Positions 1 to 8,125 of a DNA stretch of 37,528 bases are shown here, piece after piece (the stretch's first letter is position 1; every line of letters begins with the position of its first letter). The position numbers were made by a program, and so were the translations under genes. The DNA comes from Clostridia bacterium (lineage in GTDB: Bacteria; Bacillota; Clostridia; Oscillospirales; Acutalibacteraceae). The notes beneath the pieces were generated by a model, which was not told the origin of the DNA, made no database searches, and saw only the letters and a list, made by a program, of their open reading frames with translations. The DNA lies in contig JAFTBJ010000084.1 in the NCBI GenBank assembly GCA_017455295.1, positions 1 through 37,528 of the forward strand, in the 5' to 3' direction.

Positions 1-740
1 TGCTGACCGCGCTGGCCATCGCGGCGGCCGCCGCCGTTACCGTTGCGGCGCTGCACGCGGGATCCTCTCCGGCGGTGTCGACCGCCGCCGCCTCTCGCAA
101 ACTGCCGATCTACTGCACCGACCGCCCGGAAAAGGTGGTATCGTTGACCTTTGACGCCGCCTGGGGCGACGAGGACACGGGGACGCTGATCGACATCCTC
201 GGAAAATACGGCGTGAGCGCGACCTTTTTTGTGGTCGGCGAATGGGTGGATCGCTGCCCCGACGCCGCCAAAGCGCTCGCTGCCGCCGGGCACGAGATCA
301 TGAATCACTCGAACACCCACCCGCACATGCCGGAATTATCCAAGGATCAAATGATCGCGGAACTGACCGCCTGCAACGACAAGATCGAAGCGGTGACCGG
401 CGTGCGGCCGCTCCTGCACCGCCCGCCTTACGGCGATTATTCCGACACGCTGATCGACGCGGTGGAAAGCCTCGGGATGTACACGATCCAGTGGGATGTG
501 GACAGTCTCGACTGGAAGGAGATCCCCGCCGATGAGATCGTCTCCCGCGTCACCTCCCGCGTGCAAAGCGGCAGCATCGTGCTGTTCCACAACGCCGCCC
601 TGCACACCCCGGAAGCGCTGCCCGCCATCATCGAGGCGCTGCAGGCGCAGGGCTACACGTTTTTGAAGGTGTCGGATATGATTTACCGGGATGGATACAC
701 GATCAACCACGAAGGGCGACAGATCAAAATTGAAAATTGA
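1..740 (+). CDS. PdaB-like sporulation polysaccharide deacetylase (5' end missing)
   Basis: Carbohydrate esterase family 4 (NodB-homology) deacetylase, probably acting on peptidoglycan outside the membrane during spore formation. The frame is open from base 3, so the true start lies before the window; the GTG at 75 is internal. The visible N-terminus is an Ala/Leu/Val-rich hydrophobic stretch consistent with a signal anchor. The family motifs are in order: SLTFDAAWGDED (metal and catalytic Asp), NHSNTHPHM (two metal-binding His), RPPYGDY, QWDVDSLDW and VLFHN. FDAAWG in motif 1, DVDSLDW, and a C-terminus ending near NHEGRQ resemble the PdaB sporulation subgroup more than vegetative deacetylases. 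About 245 residues are visible, near full family length. It is followed by a strong terminator. The family call is confident; the PdaB subgroup is inference. Confidence 0.85.
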   Translation, partial: LTALAIAAAAAVTVAALHAGSSPAVSTAAASRKLPIYCTDRPEKVVSLTFDAAWGDEDTGTLIDILGKYGVSATFFVVGEWVDRCPDAAKALAAAGHEIMNHSNTHPHMPELSKDQMIAELTACNDKIEAVTGVRPLLHRPPYGDYSDTLIDAVESLGMYTIQWDVDSLDWKEIPADEIVSRVTSRVQSGSIVLFHNAALHTPEALPAIIEALQAQGYTFLKVSDMIYRDGYTINHEGRQIKIEN

Positions 741-867
741 AAAGGAACCGTGGAAAATGGATTGCGCCTGACGGCAAAGCTGTCAATTCATAAAAAACAA
801 GCTGAGTTGGGCGCGCTCACATAAAGATATATAGCCTCAAAAGAGTATTTTTTCGCCATGCGGCGTT

Positions 868-906
868 AAAAAGCGCAGGAATGCGGTAAGCATTCCTGCG
901 CTTTTT
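868..906 (+). terminator. Rho-independent terminator after the deacetylase
   Basis: A perfect 17-bp stem (868-884 with 890-906) closes a five-base loop GGTAA. The stem ends in an A run on the left and a T run on the right, so it could work in both directions. It lies about 130 bp after the deacetylase stop. Confidence 0.85.
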
Positions 907-921
907 GCCTTCATAGAGCAA

Positions 922-940
922 CCACTGGCTCTGCCAGTGG
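922..940. repeat. Short hairpin CCACTGGC-tct-GCCAGTGG
   Basis: A perfect 8-bp stem with a three-base loop. It has the same design (CCACYGGC stem, three-base loop) as the hairpin at 1210-1228. It belongs to the hairpin-rich repeats scattered through this window; function unknown. Confidence 0.6.
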
Positions 941-982
941 AAAAAAGCGTTCGCTATGGGCAGAATAATCAGCGACTTATCC

Positions 983-1104
983 GGCTCCCTTGTGTAAAGG
1001 GAGCTGTCAAAACCGTCAGGTTTTGACTGAAGGATTGTTGTTACAATCAGAACAATCCTCCCGTCACGGCAAAGCCGTGACGCCCTCCTTTACTGGGGGA
1101 GGGC
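983..1104. repeat. Composite cluster of five consecutive hairpins
   Basis: Five palindromes follow each other almost without gaps: 984-1004 (GCTCCCTT/AAGGGAGC), 1006-1027 (GTCAAAACC-gtca-GGTTTTGAC), 1031-1059 (AGGATTGTT/AACAATCCT), 1062-1082 (CGTCACGGC-aaa-GCCGTGACG) and 1082-1104 (GCCCTCC/GGAGGGC). A T run follows at 1105-1109, so the last hairpin could terminate rightward transcription. The outer arms are roughly complementary, as in a MITE. No ORF is evident. Confidence 0.6.
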
Positions 1105-1109
1105 TTTTT

Positions 1110-1296
1110 GCCGCCTTGACGGCGATGGGGTAAAAAATCTCTCGTTCAAAACAATTCCGTGCGTCTTTAGATGCTTGCCGGTACAATGCCCTTTTAGGGC
1201 TTATTCAAGCCACCGGCTTAGCCGGTGGTTATGACTGCCCACCACAATCCCCCGGCATCGGGCCTTTTCTAACCTCTAATTTCTAATCTCTAACAA
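1110..1296. other. Intergenic remainder with one hairpin and CTCTAAT-type tract
   Basis: No gene is seen. It holds the hairpin CCACCGGC-tta-GCCGGTGG at 1210-1228 and, just before the ABC gene stop, a pyrimidine-rich tract of imperfect CTCTAAT/TTCTAAT units (about 1269-1293). Related tracts occur near 17870 and 26377. No convincing terminator with a T run was found for the leftward ABC operon. Confidence 0.5.
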
Positions 1297-3123
1297 CTAT
1301 TGATAATACTGCGCCTGGGCGGTGAACAGCTCCGCGTAATGCCCGCCTTTGGCGAGCAGCTCGTCGTGGGTGCCGAGCTCAACGATCGCGCCGTTTCGGA
1401 AGACGGCGATGCGGTCGCAAAACCGGCAGGAGGACAAGCGATGCGAGATGTACACGGCGGTATTGGCCGCGACCAGCTCGTGGAAGCGCGTATAAATCTC
1501 CGCTTCCGCGTAAGGATCGAGCGCCGCCGTCGGTTCGTCGAGCACCACCACCGACGCCCGCCGCGCCACGCTGCGCGCGATCGCGAGCTTTTGGCTTTGG
1601 CCGCCCGACAACTCCACGCCGCGGTTGTCGTACGCTTTATAAAGCGGCGTTAAAAGGCCGTTTGGCAGGGCGGCGATCTCCTCGGCGACCCCCGCTTCCC
1701 GCAGCGCCTGCCAGATCGCGTCGTCGGGCATCTCTTTATCCGCCGCGATGTTCTCCCGCACGGTAAAGGCAAACAATTTATAGTCCTGGAACACCACCGC
1801 CAGCTCTTTCATATAGTCGTCATACGACAGCGTGCGGATATCCCGCCCGCCAAAGAGGATCTCCCCTTTGTCCGGCTCATACAGCCGGCAGAGCAGTTTG
1901 ATAAAGGTGGTTTTGCCGGCGCCGTTTTGCCCGACGACCGACAGCTTTTCCCCGGCGGGGATCACGATGGACACGTCCCGCAGCACATAGTCGTCGCTGC
2001 GCGGGTAACGGAACCACACGTGCCGGAATTCGATGGTCTTGTCGGCGGGGACGGGCTGATCGCCGCCGCTTTCCTGCGACAGATCGAGCGCCTCGTACGC
2101 CATATAATCCGCGAGATACCGGCAAAATGTCCGCACCCGCACGGCGCTGTTGAAAAAGTCGGTCATCGCCGCGGAAAACTGCGCCGCCGCCGCGACGTAC
2201 ATTGAAAAGCTGCCGATGGACAGGGACGCGGCCAGCACTTTCCACACCATATAGCCGTAGATCGCCGCCGTCTGCACCGCGCTGACCACCGCGCTCGGCA
2301 CGTCCAGCCGCGCATAGCGGCGGTGGATGCGCCCGGTCATCTCGACCACCTCGTCGTGGTAGGCGCGGATCTTGTTCATCAAAAACGGCGCTAAGCGGTA
2401 CAGCCGCATATCCTTGCCCATCGAAAAATCGGTGGCGAGCTGGCGATAATAGTTCCAGCGGCGTTCTTCGACGGCGAGCTCCTGCTGAAAATCCGCCTCG
2501 ATCTTTTGCTGGCGGCTGTACAAAAACAGCTTGACGGCCACCAGCACGCACAGCGCCGCGATCAACACCCAGTCGAGCGTGAACAAAATGCCGAGCAGGC
2601 CGAGCAGCATCACGCCGTTTCGCAGCAGCCCGAGCGAGCTGAACATCATAAACTCGATCGCGTTGTATTGTTCGATCGGCACGAGCGCTTTTTCTTTCAT
2701 GTCGAGAATGTCGGGGTCTTCGAGCGCCTCGAATTTCATCGTGACGTGCCGCTCGCCGAGCCGCGCTTCAAACGCGTGGGTCATCGCCATATTGGCGATC
2801 GCCACCCGCGTGTTGAGGAACGTCCCGAGCTGCTCGATCAGCACCGTCAGCAGCAAAAATCCGCCGCACAGCAGCAAAAACACAGGCACGCGCTGCGCAC
2901 CGGTCAGCTCGTCGATGATGAGCTTCGGGAAGATGACCGCCGGAAACGCCCGGGCGGCGCCGGCGAGCGCCGCGGCCGCCTGCAGCGGCAGATAGGCTTT
3001 GTTGATCCCGTGCGCCATCTTGAAAAAGCAAATCGCGACGCGCAGGTCGTCTTTGAGGGTGGACGCCTTGCCCGCCCCGCCCCGAACCGGGCGGCGATGG
3101 GCATACTTACTCGCTGTCGACAT
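1297..3123 (-). CDS. ABC exporter half-transporter, second gene of a pair
   Basis: A 608-residue fused permease-ATPase of the type IV exporter fold, in the inner membrane. The N-terminal ~340 residues hold the transmembrane helices and the C-terminal ~250 the nucleotide-binding domain. Walker A is VGQNGAGKTTF (near residue 395), the signature is LSGGQSQKLAIAR, Walker B VVVLDEPTAALD has the catalytic Glu, and the switch His is in YISHRLSS. Both hydrolysis residues are present, so this half should be active. The ATG start overlaps the end of the upstream half-transporter by 17 bases, showing translational coupling. The pair is probably one heterodimer. The substrate cannot be read from the sequence; related Clostridia pairs are annotated as multidrug, lipid or peptide exporters. 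Confidence 0.88.
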   Translation of the reverse strand: MSTASKYAHRRPVRGGAGKASTLKDDLRVAICFFKMAHGINKAYLPLQAAAALAGAARAFPAVIFPKLIIDELTGAQRVPVFLLLCGGFLLLTVLIEQLGTFLNTRVAIANMAMTHAFEARLGERHVTMKFEALEDPDILDMKEKALVPIEQYNAIEFMMFSSLGLLRNGVMLLGLLGILFTLDWVLIAALCVLVAVKLFLYSRQQKIEADFQQELAVEERRWNYYRQLATDFSMGKDMRLYRLAPFLMNKIRAYHDEVVEMTGRIHRRYARLDVPSAVVSAVQTAAIYGYMVWKVLAASLSIGSFSMYVAAAAQFSAAMTDFFNSAVRVRTFCRYLADYMAYEALDLSQESGGDQPVPADKTIEFRHVWFRYPRSDDYVLRDVSIVIPAGEKLSVVGQNGAGKTTFIKLLCRLYEPDKGEILFGGRDIRTLSYDDYMKELAVVFQDYKLFAFTVRENIAADKEMPDDAIWQALREAGVAEEIAALPNGLLTPLYKAYDNRGVELSGGQSQKLAIARSVARRASVVVLDEPTAALDPYAEAEIYTRFHELVAANTAVYISHRLSSCRFCDRIAVFRNGAIVELGTHDELLAKGGHYAELFTAQAQYYQ

Positions 3124-4939
3124 CCGCCGTCGCCCCCTTTCGATAATACGCCGCCTGCACGTCGAACATCCGGCGATAGGCGCCGTTTTGCGCCATCAAC
3201 TCGTCGTGCGTGCCGCATTCGGTCAGTTGTCCGTCTTCAAAAAACGCGATGCGGTCGCAAAAATGGGTGGACGCGAGGCGATGGGAGATGTATACCGCCG
3301 TTTTTTGCCCGATCAGCCGGTCGAACGCGCGGTAGGTGTTTGCTTCCGCGATCGCGTCGAGCGCCGCCGTCGGTTCGTCGAGCAGCATGATCGGCGCGTC
3401 TTTGTACAGCGCGCGGGCAAAGCTGAGCTTTTGCTTTTCGCCGCCCGACAGCTCCACGCCGTCGTCCTCCATCATCCGCAGCATCGGCGTGTCGATCCCC
3501 TTTGGCAGCGAGGCCGCCTTCTCAAAAAGATCCGCCTGCCGCAGCACCGTTTCCACCCGCTCGCGGTCGAGCGTGTCGGCGTCGGTCGCGGCGACGTTTT
3601 CCGCGAGCGAGAACGCCGTCACTTTTACGTCCTGGAACACCGGCGAAAAGAGCATTGCGTATTCGTCCCGGTCAAATCGGCGAATATCGACGCCGTTGAG
3701 CAAAATCTGCCCCTCATCCGGCTCATACAACCGGCACAGCAGCTTGATAAACGTGGTCTTTCCGGCGCCGTTTTTGCCGACGATCGCGAGCTTTTCCCCG
3801 GCAGGGATGGTCAGCGACAGATCGGTATACACATCCCGCTCGGCGCCGGGATAGCGAAAGCGCACGTGGGAAAATTCGATCGTGTAGGGCGCCTTCGGCA
3901 GCGGAAGCGTGTCCGTGTTCTCCGCCTCCTCCGGCTCGGTGAATTCCCGCAGCTCGGAGATATACCAGCTCTCCCGCACAATGAACAGCACATTGTTGAT
4001 CAGGCTGATCATCCACCCACTAAAGGCGCTGATCGCGGTGAGGTACATCGTAAATTCCCCGATCGTCAGCGCGCCGGTGCACACCTGCCAGATCAAATAG
4101 GCATATACCGCGCCGTCCCGCAGCAGGTTGTTGGGCAGATGCCAGATGCCGAGGAAAAAGCGGTGATTTTGGATGCTGCGGGTGTAGCCGAGCCGCTCTT
4201 TTCGCGAGTCGATGAACCGCCGCAGCAGCCAACGGGACAGCCGGAAGATGCGAATATCTTTGCCATAGGCAAAATCGTACAGCACGGAATAGAGATACGC
4301 GCCGCGCCGCTCCACCCCGGCGATGTCGTCCTGCAGGCGGTATTCGTACCGCTCCACAAAATAGGTGATCAGATACACGACCCCGACGCTCATCCCGAGC
4401 CACAAAAGCAGCCACGGCGACAAGGTGGAGATGACCGCCACATATCCGGCAAGCCCGAGCATCTGTCCCCCGAGCTCAAACACCGTTTCGATGGTCGCTT
4501 CCATCCGCCAAAGCCCCTGCTCGGCGAGGTGCGCCCGGTCAAGGAAATCGCTGTCCTCCGTGTTGCGAAAGGCGGTGGTCATACATTTGAGCGCGTGCTG
4601 CTGCGTCAGGCGGGTGCGCAGGCGAAACACGCGGTGCGCCTGCGCGTGGAGAGAGGTTTTTTCGATCACGCCGAACAGCGCCGCTGTGCCCAACATCCCG
4701 CCGACGAGCCACATCAGCCGCGCCGGATCTCCGGCGCCTGTCAGCTCGTCGATGATGTACCGCGGGAAAAAGACGCCGATAAACGGCGTCGCCGCCAGCA
4801 CCAGCGTATAAATGCCCATCAGCGCAAACAGCGGTTTATCCGTTTTCCACGCGCCGGACAAAATGTAGCGAACCACCTGCCCCGCGTTGTATTTCGCGTG
4901 TTTTCGCCGCTCGTCGCGGTGATACGCCCGTACTTTCAC
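3107..4939 (-). CDS. ABC exporter half-transporter, first gene of a pair
   Basis: A 610-residue fused permease-ATPase and likely partner of the following half-transporter. The motifs are VGKNGAGKTTF (Walker A), LSGGEKQKLSFAR (signature), IMLLDEPTAALD (Walker B with catalytic Glu) and YISHRLAS (switch His), so it is canonical. The frame stays open upstream to 5263, but I chose the GTG at 4939 because GGAGGGAGAGAG lies directly before it and because the longer frame would translate a hairpin repeat array. The array at 4963-5080 sits just ahead of the ribosome-binding site, so it is in the leader or promoter region. I see no clear sigma-A promoter; readthrough from the ROK gene is possible. Confidence 0.87.
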   Translation of the reverse strand: MKVRAYHRDERRKHAKYNAGQVVRYILSGAWKTDKPLFALMGIYTLVLAATPFIGVFFPRYIIDELTGAGDPARLMWLVGGMLGTAALFGVIEKTSLHAQAHRVFRLRTRLTQQHALKCMTTAFRNTEDSDFLDRAHLAEQGLWRMEATIETVFELGGQMLGLAGYVAVISTLSPWLLLWLGMSVGVVYLITYFVERYEYRLQDDIAGVERRGAYLYSVLYDFAYGKDIRIFRLSRWLLRRFIDSRKERLGYTRSIQNHRFFLGIWHLPNNLLRDGAVYAYLIWQVCTGALTIGEFTMYLTAISAFSGWMISLINNVLFIVRESWYISELREFTEPEEAENTDTLPLPKAPYTIEFSHVRFRYPGAERDVYTDLSLTIPAGEKLAIVGKNGAGKTTFIKLLCRLYEPDEGQILLNGVDIRRFDRDEYAMLFSPVFQDVKVTAFSLAENVAATDADTLDRERVETVLRQADLFEKAASLPKGIDTPMLRMMEDDGVELSGGEKQKLSFARALYKDAPIMLLDEPTAALDAIAEANTYRAFDRLIGQKTAVYISHRLASTHFCDRIAFFEDGQLTECGTHDELMAQNGAYRRMFDVQAAYYRKGATADVDSE

Positions 4940-4962
4940 GATCTCTCTCCCTCCTTTCTCTC

Positions 4963-5080
4963 GCCGCCGACAGGCGGCATATCGCATTGGCGCAGCCAAT
5001 ATATCGCACGGTCGCGAGAGCGACCGTATATCGCATTCGCCGTCAGGCGAATATATCGCTGTCCGCGATAGCGGACAATA
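4963..5080. repeat. Ordered hairpin array A with ATATCGCA linkers
   Basis: Five hairpins read rightward: H1 GCCGCC-gaca-GGCGGC (4963-4978), H2 TTGGC-gca-GCCAA (4987-4999), H3 CGGTCGC-gaga-GCGACCG (5009-5026), H4 TTCGCC-gtca-GGCGAA (5036-5051) and H5 TGTCCGC-gata-GCGGACA (5060-5077). They are joined by ATATCGCA, TATATCGCA, TATATCGCA and TATATCGC. All stems are perfect. Homologous arrays occur at 8126-8213 and, inverted, at 31776-31872. H1 is nearest to the leftward ABC start codon. Confidence 0.9.
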
Positions 5081-5158
5081 TTTCCGCCCTACACCGCCGC
5101 CGGAAATTTGGTGCGTCATCCCGGTGCGCCCTTCATTTTCCATTGCCTTTTTCATAAA

Positions 5159-5188
5159 ATCACGCCCGGCGGGGACGCCGGGCGTGAT
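5159..5188 (-). terminator. Terminator of the ROK-type gene
   Basis: A perfect 12-bp stem ATCACGCCCGGC/GCCGGGCGTGAT with a six-base loop, followed on the minus strand by four T. It lies 14 bases after the stop codon at 5202. The short T run makes it moderate, so some readthrough into the ABC pair is possible. Confidence 0.65.
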
Positions 5189-5201
5189 CCGTTTTTTACA
5201 T

Positions 5202-6587
5202 TCAGCCGATCTGGGGCAGGGACGCCGCAGCCACCGACTGGCCGACGCGGCGGATCTTCTCATCCGGCAGGTGCAGCTCGACGTTCGCGATCTCGGGATA
5301 TTCCTCCGCGATCACGCGACGAGCTTCCGCGATGACGATGTCGCCGCCTTCGCCCGACATGACGCGGCCGAGCAGCAGCACATGCGCGATGTCATAATAC
5401 ATGCCGTAGTACGCCATCGCGTGGCCGAGATACACGCCGATCGAGCGATAGATATCGCGGGCAGCCTCGCTGCCGTTGTTCATCTCGCCTTGCACGACCT
5501 TCAGCTTCTCGGCGGGCGAGAGGCTTTCGTCAAGCGTGATACCGGCGCGGGGCGCGAGCTTGATGACGCTGTCCTGCGAGAAATATTTCACGCCGCAGCC
5601 CTTGTCGCCCGACCATTCGTCCACCATCGCATCGTCCTGCAGATCGACAGGCGCGAACGCCAGCTCGTTGAGCCAACCGGTGATGTTGCCGTCTTTATCC
5701 ACATAGCCGACCGCTTCGGAGGTGCCCATCGCGATGCCGAGAATCTCGTTTTCTTCAAGGCTCATCGCCCCGGCCAGCGCCGTAACGTCGCCGTCGTTGA
5801 CCACCTGCAGCGGCACATCGCCGATCTCTTTTGCGGCGCGGATATAGATGTCCTTGACCTTCCTGTCAAACTGATCGCGCGGCACCTTCAGGAACAGCGA
5901 CGCGACCATCGCGCGGTTGTCGACGTAGATACCGGCGGAGGACACGCCGATCGCGTCGACGCGCGGCATTTTGGACGCCGCCGACTTGAACGCCGCGACG
6001 ATGCCGTCAAAGTGATAGTCGGGATCGCTGTTGGTTTTCGGGAACCACACGACCTCTTCGGAATAGACCGGTTCGCCGTTGATGACGGCGGACACTTTGC
6101 GGTCGCTTCCGCCCGCGTCAAAGCCGATGCGGCAGCCGTCGAGATGGCGGCCGACAGGTGCGGCGCCCGATTTCTCGGCAGGCGCTTTGTCGAGCGGCAG
6201 CACTTCAACGGCGAAATCGGTTTCATACACGCGACCCATGAACTCGGCGTCGAATTCGCGCGCGCCGCCGATTTTATAGGTGTCGGCGATAAAGGCGCCG
6301 ATGGCGTCGTCGCCGCAGATATACACTTTCCAGCCGCCGTATGCCCAAAGGAGCATTTTGACGGTGCGCTCCACATACACCTTGTCCGCTTCGAGCATGG
6401 CGGCGGTGCCGTGGATCTTGACCTTGCGGGTCGCAGTAAAGCCCTGGTTGCGCTCGACGGCGATCACGAGATCCTTGCCGTCCTTCGCGGACGCTTCAAA
6501 CGCTTTGCAGAACGCCGCCATCGGGATATACCCCTTGTCAAGCAGCGGCACGTTTTTGATGTTGACTTCCAAACCAAACACGTTCAT
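5202..6587 (-). CDS. ROK/hexokinase-like (ASKHA fold) protein with an extra N-terminal domain
   Basis: A 461-residue cytoplasmic protein. From about residue 150 it carries an actin-like ATPase fold: phosphate-1 motif IGFDAGGSDRKVSAV, a central AIGVSSAGIYVDNRAMV, QVVNDGDVTALAG, and adenosine-side ILGIAMGTSEAVGYVD. This arrangement resembles ROK sugar kinases. The first ~140 residues (starting MNVFGLEVNIKNVPLLDKGYI) are not a helix-turn-helix domain as in NagC-type ROK regulators, and I do not recognise them. The ATG at 6587 has GGAGG eight bases upstream. A sigma-A promoter lies at 6637-6665. It is monocistronic by its flanking sites. Sugar phosphorylation is an inference from the fold; no typical ROK zinc-cysteine cluster is obvious. 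Confidence 0.7.
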   Translation of the reverse strand: MNVFGLEVNIKNVPLLDKGYIPMAAFCKAFEASAKDGKDLVIAVERNQGFTATRKVKIHGTAAMLEADKVYVERTVKMLLWAYGGWKVYICGDDAIGAFIADTYKIGGAREFDAEFMGRVYETDFAVEVLPLDKAPAEKSGAAPVGRHLDGCRIGFDAGGSDRKVSAVINGEPVYSEEVVWFPKTNSDPDYHFDGIVAAFKSAASKMPRVDAIGVSSAGIYVDNRAMVASLFLKVPRDQFDRKVKDIYIRAAKEIGDVPLQVVNDGDVTALAGAMSLEENEILGIAMGTSEAVGYVDKDGNITGWLNELAFAPVDLQDDAMVDEWSGDKGCGVKYFSQDSVIKLAPRAGITLDESLSPAEKLKVVQGEMNNGSEAARDIYRSIGVYLGHAMAYYGMYYDIAHVLLLGRVMSGEGGDIVIAEARRVIAEEYPEIANVELHLPDEKIRRVGQSVAAASLPQIG

Positions 6588-6636
6588 GATGGTTGCCTCC
6601 TGTTTTTTCGCCCCGAAAGGCGTAATATACAGTATT

Positions 6637-6665
6637 ATCATACCAAACCGGCGGCGGTTATACAA
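6637..6665 (-). promoter_or_regulatory. Sigma-A promoter of the ROK-type gene
   Basis: On the minus strand, -35 TTGTAT (6660-6665) and -10 TATGAT (6637-6642) are 17 bases apart, about 50 bases before the start codon at 6587. Confidence 0.6.
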
Positions 6666-6777
6666 GAGTGAAACGCAAAATTTTTCGCCGGTTTTTTTGT
6701 TTTTTTGGATTGCGGGGCGCCGCTCCCGCTGCCTCGGACACTATGAAGAGAAGCCGCCCGTCCGACAAGCTGCAACA

Positions 6778-6823
6778 AATCCCGGCGCAAGCGGACACCA
6801 AAAGGCCTGCTTGCGCCGGGATT
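6778..6823 (-). terminator. Terminator-like stem after the zinc-ribbon membrane gene
   Basis: A perfect 15-bp stem AATCCCGGCGCAAGC/GCTTGCGCCGGGATT encloses a 16-base loop. It begins 16 bases after the stop at 6839. Only a weak T run follows on the minus strand, so termination efficiency is uncertain. Confidence 0.55.
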
Positions 6824-6838
6824 GTGGATTTTGAAAAA

Positions 6839-7933
6839 TTATAGCTTTGCACGCAGCGCATCCGGCAAATTGAACGTAAGCAGGAGATACGCCACCGGCA
6901 GCGCACACGCCGCTGTATCAAAGAAGAAATTGTGACTGTTGCCGAGAATCAGCGACAAAAAGAAGGTCAGCGTCACAACCCCCGCCGCCGCAATGCAGGC
7001 GATGAGGCAAAACTTTTTATTGCTTCTTCCCATGAAGGAGCTGATGGCGGAAAACAGGAACAGCGCGCCTGCCCCTCCGTAGAGCGTCATCAGCAGAATC
7101 TCATACATGCCCCATCCGAAACTATACGAAAACAGGGTGATGGCCGATGTAAAACAGACGAAAGAGATCGGCAGATATGCCCCGGCGAGCGCCGCCAAAC
7201 CGATGCACGCAAACAAATGGGTGCGACCTTCGGCATACTGCAGCAACGCGTACAAGACCAGCATAACGCACGCGCCGATTTCCGCAAGCGTAGACATTAT
7301 CACCAGGAAATGCTCGCCGCCCCTAAACAGTTGAATTGTAAAAATCAGTGCCGCCACGCCGCACAGGATCATAGACGGCAGCAAATCCATAAACGTCTTC
7401 TTTTTGCCCTGTGCCTGATAAACCGGTTGCTGCGGCGCGGCAGTCGGGGAAACCGGAGCCGCCGAAGCCGCCGTAAAGTTCGGAGCGGGCGGGGTCGCCG
7501 GGGACGTCGGAGGGACCGGCGATGGTGCTTGCGGCATCCTAGCGGCCAACTCCTGGAAAAACGTGATCGGCTCTTCCCGTTTGAGAAGCGACGCATCCTG
7601 ACAAACGATCCCCAGGCTTTCCACACGCATATACGTTACGCCGACTTCCTGCTTTTTCATGCCTTTCTCCGCCGCGTTCATCGCAGCGGCCGCCACATTG
7701 GCGCCGAATTGCCGGCCGTTTTCCGCCGCCGCATCCATCGCGGTAGAAGACAGGGTGCCGCGACACACTTCGCATTGATACAGTGTGCGCCCTCCGGCAA
7801 AGCTGATCTCCATTTTGGAGTCCAGCAGCCAATGCGGATGATCCGTGCCGCAAAACGGACAAACCGGCAGATGGCTGTCAATGAATTGCTGCGGGATGTG
7901 CATCACATACCCGTCGTACCGTTTAAACGCCAT
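6839..7933 (-). CDS. Zinc-ribbon polytopic membrane protein, function unknown
   Basis: A 364-residue protein of no recognised family. The N-terminus (residues ~20-60) holds a zinc-ribbon pattern: CPFCG and, further on, CEVC. A Pro/Ala/Thr-rich linker around residues 140-180 leads to a KKKTFMDLLPS segment and then about six hydrophobic helices to the C-terminus. The layout (soluble zinc ribbon, disordered linker, membrane domain) is common among Clostridia proteins of unknown function. The ATG at 7933 is preceded by GAGGTGG; the longer frame to 8005 would read through the promoter. A good promoter lies at 7988-8016. Confidence 0.7.
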   Translation of the reverse strand: MAFKRYDGYVMHIPQQFIDSHLPVCPFCGTDHPHWLLDSKMEISFAGGRTLYQCEVCRGTLSSTAMDAAAENGRQFGANVAAAAMNAAEKGMKKQEVGVTYMRVESLGIVCQDASLLKREEPITFFQELAARMPQAPSPVPPTSPATPPAPNFTAASAAPVSPTAAPQQPVYQAQGKKKTFMDLLPSMILCGVAALIFTIQLFRGGEHFLVIMSTLAEIGACVMLVLYALLQYAEGRTHLFACIGLAALAGAYLPISFVCFTSAITLFSYSFGWGMYEILLMTLYGGAGALFLFSAISSFMGRSNKKFCLIACIAAAGVVTLTFFLSLILGNSHNFFFDTAACALPVAYLLLTFNLPDALRAKL

Positions 7934-7987
7934 GGTATTCCACCTCAAACTATAAAATGTTGAAAACAGCGATCGCTTTCCAGAAAA

Positions 7988-8016
7988 AGAATACCACGTC
8001 TTCAAAAGTAAGTCAA
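7988..8016 (-). promoter_or_regulatory. Sigma-A promoter of the zinc-ribbon membrane gene
   Basis: On the minus strand, -35 TTGACT (8011-8016) and -10 TATTCT (7988-7993) are separated by 17 bases. It lies about 55 bases upstream of the start at 7933. Confidence 0.65.
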
Positions 8017-8068
8017 GAAAAGCCGTCCATCCCGGCGCATTATGCCGCCTGCGACATCTTTTCTTCTA

Positions 8069-8099
8069 GCCTTCTCCTTGAGGCAGATTCTCCTGACAG
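8069..8099 (-). repeat. 31-bp dispersed repeat, copy 1
   Basis: On the minus strand this stretch matches 17780-17810 on the plus strand at 30 of 31 positions; it runs from CTGTCAGG to AAGGAGAAGGC. It lies in the parA upstream region beside hairpin array B. Confidence 0.7.
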
Positions 8100-8125
8100 A
8101 GGCCACGCCCGCGCCCTACGTCCTT

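Noticed and set aside
75-77. GTG as start of the deacetylase
   Set aside because: The frame is open from base 3 and encodes a hydrophobic signal-anchor stretch before it, and there is no Shine-Dalgarno at 60-70. The gene is cut by the window edge.
2999-5071. A 690-codon open frame on the plus strand over the ABC genes
   Set aside because: It is antisense to two clear ABC genes; such long shadows arise in GC-rich coding DNA. The composition is His/Arg-rich without domains and there is no ribosome-binding site.
4963-5080. CRISPR array
   Set aside because: The constant unit is only 8-9 bases and the variable parts are self-complementary hairpins of 13-18 bases. There are no cas genes.
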